Assembly: GCA_034231615.1 (NCBI GenBank) | Contig: CM067315.1 | Span: forward strand, 12,947,713 to 13,011,712 | DNA length: 64,000 bases | From: Meghimatium bilineatum | Taxonomy: Eukaryota; Mollusca; Gastropoda; Stylommatophora; Philomycidae | Direction: 5' to 3' | In this document: one piece after another, positions 23,555 to 33,400 of the stretch | Numbering within the stretch: the stretch's first letter is position 1 | Layout of the letters: the number at the start of each line of letters is the position of its first letter | Notes under the pieces: generated by a model | What the model was told of the DNA's origin: nothing | The model's input: the letters and a program-made list of their open reading frames with translations, nothing else | Databases searched by the model: none | Program-made: the position numbers and the translations under genes

Positions 23555-24790
23555 CAATGTTCCTGTAGGATGTGTGATGATATTACAATGTTCCTGTAGA
23601 ATGTGTGATGATATTACAATGTTCCTGTAGAATGTGTGATATTACAATGTTCCTGTAGGATGTGTGATGATATTACAATGTTCATGTAGGATGTGTGATG
23701 ATATTACAATGTTCATGTAGGATGTGTGATGATATTACAATGTTCATGTAGGATGTGTGATGATATTACAATGTTCCTGTAGGATGTGTGATGATATTAC
23801 AATGTTCCTGTAGAATGTGTGATGATATTACAATGTTCATGTAGGATGTGTGATGATATTACAATGTCCCTGTAGGATGTGTGATGATATTACAATGTTC
23901 ATGTAGGATGTGTGATGATATTACAATGTTCCTGTAGGATGTGTGATGATATTACAATGTTCCTGTAGGATGTGTGATGATATTACAATGTTCCTGTAGG
24001 ATGTGTGATGATATTAAAATGTTCCTGTAGGATGTGTGATGATATTACAATGTTCATGTAGGATGTGTGATGATATTACAATTTTCATGTAGGATGTGTG
24101 ATGATATTACAATGTTCATGTAGGATGTGTGATGATATTACAATGTTCCTGTAGGATGTGTGATGATATTAAAATGTTCCTGTAGGATGTGTGATGATAT
24201 TACAATGTTCCTGTAGGATGTGTGATGATATTACAATGTTCATGTAGGATGTGTGATGATATTACAATTTTCATGTAGGATGTGTGATGATATTACAATG
24301 TTCATGTAGGATGTGTGATGATATTACAATGTTCCTGTAGGATGTGTGATGATATTAAAATGTTCCTGTAGGATGTGTGATGATATTAAAATGTTCCTGT
24401 AGGATGTGTGATGATATTACAATGTTCCTGTAGGATGTGTGATGATATTAAAATGTTCCTGTAGGATGTGTGATGATATTAAAATGTTCCTGTAGGATGT
24501 GTGATGATATTAAAATGTTCCTGTAGGATGTGTGATGATATTAAAATGTTCCTGTAGGATGTGTGATGATATTAAAATGTTCCTGTAGGATGTGTGATGA
24601 TATTAAAATGTTCCTGTAGGATGTGTGATGATATTACAATGTTCCTGTAGGATGTGTGATGATATTACAATGTTCCTGTAGGATGTGTGATGATATTAAA
24701 ATGTTCCTGTAGGATGTGTGATGATATTAAAATGTTCCTGTAGGATGTGTGATGATATTACAATGTTCCTGTAGGATGTGTGATGATATT
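23555..24790. repeat. 31-bp minisatellite, about 40 copies
   Basis: ttcctgtaggatgtgtgatg+atattacaatg repeated, with two variable spots (cctg/catg; acaatg/aaaatg). The last unit runs straight into a truncated LINE. Confidence 0.97.
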
Positions 24791-25945
24791 AATCCATCAA
24801 AAGCATCGATAACATGGTTTTCCCTAAATAATTATGCAGTAAACACATCCATGTCATCAGTTACTTTGAGAGGGGATGTCCTCGAGAGAACCATCATAAT
24901 GAAGTACTTAGGGGTTATGTTGGATGCAGTCTGAGTTTAAAGATCATGTTGACCACATCATTGTAAAGGATGCAAAGAATACAAATCTGCAGGGCGGGGG
25001 ATTACCTACAAATCACCGCTGATAAAGAACATCCTCTACACCCTGAAATTCTCAAAGTGAAAGGCAGTCGACTTAAGAGAGGAAAGTCGTGGATGGGGTG
25101 TGCAGATTGGAAGATGTGCTACCTGGTGCAGAATGGAGTCATGCACCCTTAGATTGTCCGACAGCCTTCACAGTAACAATAACACTCAATAGAGAATGCA
25201 AGGAATGGTGTCTGACAGTGGTGGAGTCTGAGGTACTCGCTCTGATCTGTGAAAATTCCAGGGAAGATGATATGATTATATATACTGATGGGTCAGTTGG
25301 AAGACACATCAGGAGTGCCTGGGCCTTCACAGCTCAAAGGTGGGGGGAGACCATCAGAGACGAAAGTGGTGCATTCACTCAAACGACAAGCAGCATGACA
25401 ATGGAGATTTTGGCAGTAACCAAAGCTTTGCAATGGGTGTGCTCGCAGACTATCTGCAATCATGTCTGCATACTCTGTGACTCGATGAGCATGATTGTGA
25501 AAGTTCAGGCAGGGTACATTCGGGAACAGTGGTTGGATGCAGTGAAGAATTCCTGTATGCGTAAAGTGACTTTCATTTTTGTGCCGGGACATGCAGGGAG
25601 TCCGGGTAATAAGAGAGCAGATAGGTTGGATGCACATGCTGCTACTACAGCTATTGGTGGAGCGATGGATCGAGCAGACATTTTGAATGCCCTATGGGAA
25701 AAAGCACGAATAAATGACTGTATAAGTGACGATATTTTGTTCCATGACTAGAATAAAGGAATTTGGTTTGAAATGTAGTGTCGCTAGAAAGGAGAGGTTT
25801 CGTGGGCAAGAAAGAATGATGGCCAATCAACTGCATACTGGGACTATCAGTCAACGTGTAATGGCGGCTACACTCAAGGAGAGATCTGAGCACCTATCGA
25901 CTTGTCCTTGAGTGCAGTGACAATGATCCAATGACTAACTAACTA
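24784..25945 (+). mobile_element. RNase H-encoding LINE, 5'-truncated (family N1)
   Basis: Starts inside the RT tail (NPSKASITWFSLNN, ERTIIMKYLGVMLDAV), then an RNase H domain in the 220-codon frame 25,089-25,751. Catalytic residues are visible in order: IIYTDGSV (Asp), TMEILAVTKAL (Glu), CILCDSMSM (Asp), FVPGHAGSPGNKRADRLDA (His/Asp). After a frameshift it continues TGTISQRVMAATLKERSEHL and ends near 25,940. The RT core is deleted and stops are present, so the element is dead, though its RNase H motifs are complete. The closest sibling is at 34,985-35,640. Confidence 0.85.
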
Positions 25946-25986
25946 ACTAAACTAAACTAACTAACTAACTAAACTAACTAACTATT
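25932..25986 (+). repeat. (AACT)n tail of the N1 LINE
   Basis: actaactaactaactaaact-type repeat directly after the LINE coding end. A short version follows the copy at 38,295-38,410. Confidence 0.85.
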
Positions 25987-26146
25987 ACAGTCTTCTATTC
26001 TTCTCTTCTATTTACCATAACTTTCTTGTAATCTGGAGGTATGCCATGGACAGAAAGGCTATTTCCTTCCAGCAGTGTGTGTGCAGTTGTCCAGCAGGTA
26101 TCATAGTAAATATTGTGTTGATCCTTGTTTCATTGGTCACACATTC

Positions 26147-26437
26147 TATGTCCAGTACTTGAGTAAATCTAGTTTCTGGTGGCTTTTATTCTATGTCCAG
26201 TACTTGAGTAAATCTAGTTTCTGGTGGCCTTTATTTCATTTCCAGTACTTGAGTAAATCTAGTTTCTGGTGGCTTTTATTCTATGTCCAGTACTTGAGTA
26301 AATCTAGTTTCTGGTGGCTTTTATTCTATGTCCAGTACTTGAGTAAATCTAGTTTCTGGTGGCTTTTATTCTATGTCCAGTACTTGAGTAAATCTAGTTT
26401 CTGGTGGCTTTTATTCTATGTCCAGTACTTGGTTATC
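26147..26437. repeat. 45-bp minisatellite, about 6.5 copies
   Basis: ctatgtccagtacttgagta+aatctagtttctggtggctt+ttatt. The period is a multiple of three, so a 127-codon frame of 15-residue repeats (FYVQYLSKSSFWWLL) stays open. It abuts a LINE remnant at 26,440. Confidence 0.96.
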
Positions 26438-26439
26438 AA

Positions 26440-26755
26440 GAACCACATTTGGCCATGATGAAACAGTGTAAATGTATTTTCTTTGGACATGTAATGAGAC
26501 ATGACCCACTTTCTAAAACTATTTTGCAAGGTATTTCAAGGATAGAAAGAGAAAATGCAGATAAATAAAATCCTGAATTGACAACATCAAGTAATTGTCT
26601 GAGCATGATTTTTCTACACTCATTCCAATGGCTGTTTCGTCCAAATGGCTGAAGACAGAAGTGTTTGGCGGACTTTTTGTGTTGATGTCTCCAGTGTGTA
26701 ACTCCTATAACCCCAACGGGTTATGGGTCTTATTATTATTATCTTCTTCTTCTTT
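26440..26755 (+). mobile_element. LINE 3' end (family H)
   Basis: CIFFGHVMRHDPLSKTILQG, then FSTLIPMAV- and VDVSSVCNSYNPNG in shifted frames, parallel to 22,130-22,460. Ends with hairpin ATAACCC-CAAC-GGGTTAT (26,707-26,724) and (TTA)n. Confidence 0.75.
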
Positions 26756-27590
26756 CATTGTATCTGTTGGTTTTGTTATCACTTATTATTATTATCACTT
26801 GAGAAAATAGTTTTTGAGTGGACAAAATCAAATAAAAACAACAAAAACCGTAATTTTGCACTATCTGTTTATTAATCAAAAAAATTCATGTGGATACACT
26901 AATAAAAAATGATATGTCATACAAACTATAAAAAAATTGATGGAAACAAAAATACCACATGGAACATTTGTTTATGCACAAAATAGAAATTTGAAGAAAA
27001 AAGTAATTGATAACTAAATATTTAGATTGACTAGATGATGATACAATATTTTTTTCAGATTTTATTTTTTTGATAAAGTGAATGACTGTAAAAACTACAT
27101 ATACTTTCAAATACTTATCAATTGAATTCTAATACCTGTACACATTTTTTATAATGAAATATGGTAGAATGTACGGTTAAATGTAAATGGTGTTCAATTT
27201 ATCAATAATATAAATAATTTATCCTAGCTCTAAATAAAAAGGGATTATTACTAACACTGAAATAAAATACACCGAGAAATAAAAAGGAAACTGTAGACAA
27301 TCCAGATTTAAACTTTTTTATAGTTTTAGCTCCACTTTGATGCACAAAATAAACTTTGGATTTTGTCCAATCAGTACTTGGTTTAATTCTAAAGTGTCTA
27401 GCCATTTCCTTCTATTGTTTAGTGTAGATGTTCTCATAAAATTTTTCATGAATACTGTTGTCGTTTTGCCTTATTCTGAGTTTTCTCTGTTTGGTTTGAA
27501 CATTAGACAAGTATGTTTATATCCATCTAGGAAGTGTTGATAGAATGGTGGTCAAAAAAATTATATACTTGTTCATATAATGTTCATTAA
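26756..27590. other. AT-rich intergenic, nothing recognised
   Basis: Short ORFs only. Confidence 0.35.
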
Positions 27591-27597
27591 AATAAAC

Positions 27598-28300
27598 GTG
27601 TTCACAGAATGTTGTTAAGTACAGTAGAAGTATTCACAGAATGTTGTTCAGCACAATAGAAGTATTCACAGAATGTTGTTCAGTCCAATGTAAGTGTACA
27701 CGTAATGTTTCTGTGTACAATGTTGTTCCCAGAATGTTGCTTGATACAATAGGAGAGCTCACAGAATATTCTGTACAATAAAAGTAATCACAGAATGTTG
27801 TTCAGCACAATAGAAGTATTCACAGAATGTTGTTCAGTACAATAAAAGTATTCACAGAATGCTGTTCAGTACAATAGAAGTATTCACAGAATGTTGTTCA
27901 GCACAATAGAAGTATTCACAGAATGTTGTTCGTACAATGTAAGTGTACACCTAATGTTTCTGTGTACAATGTTGTTCCCAGAATGTTGCTTGATACAATA
28001 GGAGAGCTCACAGAATATTGTTCTGTACAATAGAAGTAATCACAGAATGTTGTTCAGTATAAATAAAGTGTTAATAAAATGTTCTGTAAAATAAGAGTGT
28101 TTCCAGAAGTACAACAGAAGTGTTCACATAATATTGTTCAGTACAATGGAAGTGTTGACAGATTTTTTAACAATACAGTGGAATTGTTCACAGAATGTTG
28201 TTCAATACAATAGAAGTTTTCACGTAATGTTGTTCAATACAATAGAAGTTTTCACGTAATGTTGTTCAATACATTAGAAGTATTGAAATAAAACTGGTGT
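27598..28300. repeat. ~32-bp minisatellite with a ~260-bp higher-order repeat
   Basis: cacagaatgttgttcagtac+aatagaagtatt, about 20 diverged copies. A block containing aatgtttctgtgtacaatgt and tgatacaataggagagctca occurs twice, near 27,700 and 27,955. Confidence 0.92.
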
Positions 28301-28785
28301 GTGTTGTAGGAGTATCCACATAATGTTGTTCCTTACAAAATGTAGGCACGTTCGCAAAATGTTGTACAATGTTGTAATATATAGATGTAAGTACAAGAAC
28401 AGATGTTGAATCAGAGATGTTTAAACTATTTAAAATAATATGTCTCAAGTTGTGCCAGAAAGAAATATTTCTAGCAAGATATTCATGTACTATATGATCT
28501 GTAACAGAAATATCAAGTTGTGATTATTTGTTTATTGCTATTTATCTCTATGCTCTGAGACACACCCCTTTGATCTGAGACACACCCCTTTTTCCTGAGG
28601 TAATAGTCTATTTTGGTTACATCAGTGTCGCCTAATGGCCTGGGTGTTGTAAAAGAAAAGTTGAGAGAAAACATATTTGCACCATCATAAATATTCCTCC
28701 TCTTCAGGTTATCTAGACTGATGTTTAAATTGTCTAGTTATGCATTGCGTCTGACTCTCACTGACTCTTTCTTTTCAAAGCATCT
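28301..28785. other. Intergenic, nothing recognised
   Basis: Only a 20-bp direct duplication (gagacacacccctttg/t, 28,557-28,595). Confidence 0.35.
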
Positions 28786-28935
28786 TTATTGTGTCAAATG
28801 ACTCTCTCTTCAATGCATTTCTATTGTTCACAGAGGCTCCCTTTCCAATGCATCTCCATTGTCCCCTTACTCCCTTTTCAATTCATTTTCATCATCTCCT
28901 GAGACTTCTTTTTCAATGCATCTCCATTTCAGCAA
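28786..28935. repeat. Degenerate ~35-bp tandem repeat
   Basis: Repeated (t)ccaatgcatctccattg-type blocks. Confidence 0.55.
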
Positions 28936-29394
28936 TATTCTCTTCAACTTTTTCCTCTATCTCAAGGTTAGTGCAAATACAACTAATCATCTTTCTCCAC
29001 TGTACTATGTTCTCAGTGCAGTTTAATTTTATTTTCAGATCAGACATTCTAAGACTTATTGTGCAGTCCTTGCCTCTCCACTTTACCCTGTCCTCAGTGG
29101 CCTTCTCTTCATGTCACACAGCACTAAAAATGTTATAAAATCCTTTCTTCTCTACTGTACTTTAATTGTTTGTTACTTTATTTGATTAAGTTTTTAAATT
29201 ACTGATGATAAAGATGCAATTGTAAGATCCTTAGCAACAATTTTCCTGCTTTATTTCTTCCGGTTACACTGCCAATGACCAGTGATGATCCCATAAGACA
29301 CATGTCTACACTGCATACTTCATCAGGGGATCATTTTAGGTCAAAATAATGAAATGTTACTGTTAAAAAAAGTTATTTATTCTTAGTTTATTGT

Positions 29395-29885
29395 CTATCC
29401 TAAGTTGTGGTGTTGTCGTAGCTTCCACACTTGTCATTGAGCATAGGGGTTTGTGAAGGAGAGGCAGGTGTGTTGCTCTGGTTGAGGTGTAGTCATGTTT
29501 ATTCAGGAAGGTCTTGATGTTGTCTATCCATTTTTCCTCTGTCTGTCCTCGGCTCTGTATCCTGATTCCATTGTGATATAAACTCTTATGGGAAGTTGAT
29601 CTTCATCCTCATAAGATGTCCAAACCATTTTATCTGCTGTTTCTCTATATATTCGATGCATGATGTGATACCTATTATCTTTCTGATGTTTTCACTGCGC
29701 ATTTTGTCAAGTCTGGTGGCTCCAATAGCCTTCCTTAGACATTTCATTTTGCAATTGTCAATATTTCTCTTACATGTAGCATTCATCAATTGCCAAGTCT
29801 GGTGGCTCCAATAGCCTTCCTTAGACATTTCATTGTGCAATTTTCAATATTTCTCTTACATGTAGCATTCATCAATTGCCAAGTC
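29395..29885 (-). mobile_element. LINE 3' remnant with internal 90-bp duplication
   Basis: Minus frames NIDNCKMKCLRKAIGATRLD, KMRSENIRKIIGITSCIEYI, EKQQIKWFGHLMRMKINFP, then WIDNIKTFLNKHDYTSTRAT. The piece tggtggctccaatagccttc+cttagacatttcatt occurs twice (29,702 and 29,795). It lies just past the 3' end of the LLTP gene. Confidence 0.78.
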
Positions 29886-30140
29886 TGGCATTGGTAGCAT
29901 TATCCTTAGTATTCTACTCCATTAGTATCACTTCATATTTCTGTTAATGGTGCACTCTCTCCACGTACTCAGATATCCTCTTGCACTTTGGTTATTAAAT
30001 ACCCGGTAACTTTTCAAGTCAACTCAAGCACAGAGCCCATTTTATATAAAGGAAAGAAATATTACAATAAAATATAATTTACAATGACATGTTGCATTGA
30101 TCAGTGAGTAAACGAATTGTAAATGTTGGGCTGGTACTAG

Positions 30141-30146
30141 TTTATT
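30141..30146 (-). terminator. Candidate polyadenylation signal AATAAA of the LLTP gene
   Basis: AATAAA on the minus strand ~100 bases after the stop at 30,245. It is the first such hexamer downstream and would give a short 3' UTR. No transcript evidence. Confidence 0.5.
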
Positions 30147-30244
30147 TTAGTTCTAAGACATGAACGAGGTTAAATTAAAAAACTTGAGTCAAATGTTAAG
30201 ATAAAATAATCCCTGCATTATAGTCACATATTACCAACATTAGT

Positions 30245-30415
30245 TTAAAAGATATATGCAAGAGGCCAAGAATATGAGGATTCACTTTTTGAGTCTTGAA
30301 TAGTATCTTTAGAAGTCTTCAAATTCTTAGATGGTGTAAATTTATCAAACTCGGTCATGATGTCATCATCGTCCTGGTCATCAGTACTTTTGTTGGACCA
30401 AACATTGGAAGTGTA
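30245..30415 (-). CDS. LLTP gene, last exon with stop codon
   Basis: 56 codons and TAA. Starts YTSNVWSNKS and has an acidic run DDQDDDDIMTEFDKF; it ends SSYSWPLAYIF. The acceptor catattttacag is the first of four copies spaced 42 bp apart. Using any upstream copy adds 14 residues (YSLFDSAVLFHILQ) per unit without a stop. Confidence 0.78.
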   Translation of the reverse strand, partial: YTSNVWSNKSTDDQDDDDIMTEFDKFTPSKNLKTSKDTIQDSKSESSYSWPLAYIF

Positions 30416-33400
30416 CTGTAAAATATGAAATAAAACAGCACTGTCAAATAAAGAGTACTGCAAAATATGAAATAAAACAGCACTGTCAAATAAAGAGTAC
30501 TGTAAAATATGAAATAAAACAGCACTGTCAAATAAAGAGTACTGTAAAATATGAAATCAAAGAATAATGTGAATTATCAAATAAGACTACCAACAGATAC
30601 CATGCCACAGATGGTCATGACACATAGATATAACAGATATAAAGCCAGAGGCAAACCATGTAAAAGATGGATCAAAGAAGCCACAGGAACAAGCTTACAA
30701 ACAGCACACAGAAAGGCCATCTCCAGAGAACTCTTCTACCCCTGACACCGCAAGGCAAACTAGGGCAACAGTGTATAGATAGATAGAAAGAGATTACTGT
30801 GTAAAATATGAAAAGAGCTCTGTGAATATGGAATAAAAGATTGTAAAAAATGAAAATAAAATACTACTGTGAAATATAAATGACTTCAAATATCATTGTT
30901 ACAGAAAAGAGACTTCAATCATCTATAGTGTTCAAGCTGGCTTCAAATATTATTGGTACAAATTAACTCAGCTAAGGTGTTAAAATTGTTTAAAGTAACA
31001 TTGTTACAGAAATAAATCATTCAGTCTACTTAGGTGCAATGGGTTCACTTACTTGGTAGATGGAGTCCACATCAGGGGCATATTTCTTGTACATAGCTTT
31101 GACTTTCTGAATGTATGGAGCAAAGTTTGGCATTGTATCCAGATATTTTACTTCAAAGGGTAAGCCCCAATCGGCCTCAATTTTACCATTTTTGGGGTCA
31201 AACACTGTGAATGGACTTTTGATCAAAAACAGGTTTGAGTACTCTCTGAGTTCATCCTCGATAATATCCTTTAGAAGTTCCACTGACGTGTTTAAGTGTT
31301 TGTTCAGGTTTTCTTCAACATCCCAGTGTTTGTAAGCCAACTCTGCCTGCAAGATTGAAAAAGAAAAGATTATAGTATGTGTAAATGGAAGGAAAAATAG
31401 AAAAGATTACAGTATGTGTAAATGGAAGGAAAAAAAAGATTATATTATGTGTAAATGGAAGGAGAAATAGAAAAGATTATATTATGTGTAAATGGAAGGA
31501 GAAATAGAAAAGATTATATTATGTGTAAATGGAAGGAGAAATAGAAAAGATTATAGTATGTGTAAATGGAAGGAGAAATAGAAAAGATTATATTATGTGT
31601 AAATGGAAGGAGAAATAGAAAAGATTATATTATGTGTAAATGGAAGGAGAAAAAGAAAAGATTATAGTACGTGTAAATGGAAGGAAAAATAGAAAAGATA
31701 TTTATACAGTCAAATCCCATTATAACAACTTGGTCCGGGCCAAACAAATATGTATGTAATAACAGAAATGTGTTATATACAGTATAAACAATAAAATATA
31801 AAAATAACTGAAGATTTAGAAAAGTGTTGTTAAATAGAGAAATGAGTTATAAAAAGAGAATAAGAAATGTATAATTGTATGGAGAAAAAAGGAAAAATTA
31901 TTGTATATACATTTAGAAGAGGAAAAAGAAAATATTTTGTACAATCAGAGAATGAAAAATAAATAGTAGTACATAAGATGGATGGTACCATATTTGTATG
32001 TTCATATACAAAGGTTGAGGAGAACTAACAAATTAGATATCTCTTTTCATTGTTACCTTCATCATTTTTCTCTGTTCAATAGTAGACCTATAGAACGCAC
32101 ACAGCTCTTGTATATTCATTCTTTATGTTGGTGCCATACTGTGGTAATTTTCAGATATTACATAGATTGAAATTAAGTGGCAGAGAGGTTAGAGATTTTG
32201 TCTCACACCCGTGAGGTCCAGGGTTCAACATTCATAATTGATTGGATTTTTTTATGTAGGAGTGTAAATTAAGAAACCCACCCTGAACATAATGTGGTGA
32301 AAGAAAGAGAATGCAGCCTTCATCACACAAACCACTTGAAACTTTCTTGCAATTCACTAACAGGTAAAATGCAGTATTGCCACAAAGTGACCCACAAGCC
32401 ACGCTGAAGTTAGATGTGTACAGTTGAAAGACACAGATACAACAATCAAGCTGCAAACAGTGGCACAATGCATCTGTTCTCTGGATTACATCCTGAAAAT
32501 CAGTAGGAGTTTGAGAACACAGAAGAAAAAAGTGAATTGATATATAGAATGGCAAATTACAAACAAAGCCATAATTACCTTCATCAGGGAATCACCATAT
32601 GGTAATGTTGAGATTAGGACAGCAGTTGTAATAGTCCCTTTCCTAATTTTTATAGAGGAAATACGACTTTTATTGCCCAACAACATAATTTTGAATGATG
32701 TGGACAGCATCATGCCTACTCATTTCTTGAGCTGCATCAACCAAGGAGTGATCTATGGTCTAAAAAATGTTTTGATTGAACTGGAAAACCCTACCTGGAC
32801 CGCATGACCAGGAAATCAGCTCACTAGTCAATGAGACACCACAACTTCTATAACTAAAATGCAGCCTACATGTTTCCGCTAAGATTTTAACAAAAGATAT
32901 TTGCTGACCTGTTGGTAAATTTCATTGCTTGCTCTCTCAGTCAAGTCTCTCACACCTTCAGGAACAATTCTGCTGACAGCAGCATCTTTCATGGAGTAAA
33001 GAGCAGTGGTATAAGGCTCTAGGTCAATGCTGTTACTCAGTGCATTGTATGGTTTGTTGATATAATAGTAATAGTCCAAGTCTCTCAGTTGTTCAATTCT
33101 GCTTCGGATGAAATCAAGCTGTGGGTGGTTATAAAGATCCTGTGCACTCACTAACAGAGAAAAGAAGTACATATATTTATTTGGAGAAATAAATATAAAC
33201 TTGCTAACAATTAAGTAAAAATATTATAAATTGTTGACAGAGGAAGTAAGAATATAAACTTGACAGAAAGTAAAATATAATCAATTGTTGACACACAAAA
33301 ATGATATATAAATTTATTGACAGAAAGTAAACATACAAATTTGAAAGTAAGAGTATATATATTTTTATTGACAGAGGAAGTAAAAACATATAAATTTAAA

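Noticed and set aside
25089-25751. 220-codon RNase H ORF as a host RNase H gene
   Set aside because: Flanked by LINE RT and LINE C-terminal sequence in order, with a frameshift and an (AACT)n tail; it is part of a LINE.
32175-32240. Functional tRNA gene
   Set aside because: Arms do not pair into a full cloverleaf and the B box is imperfect; better seen as SINE-derived.
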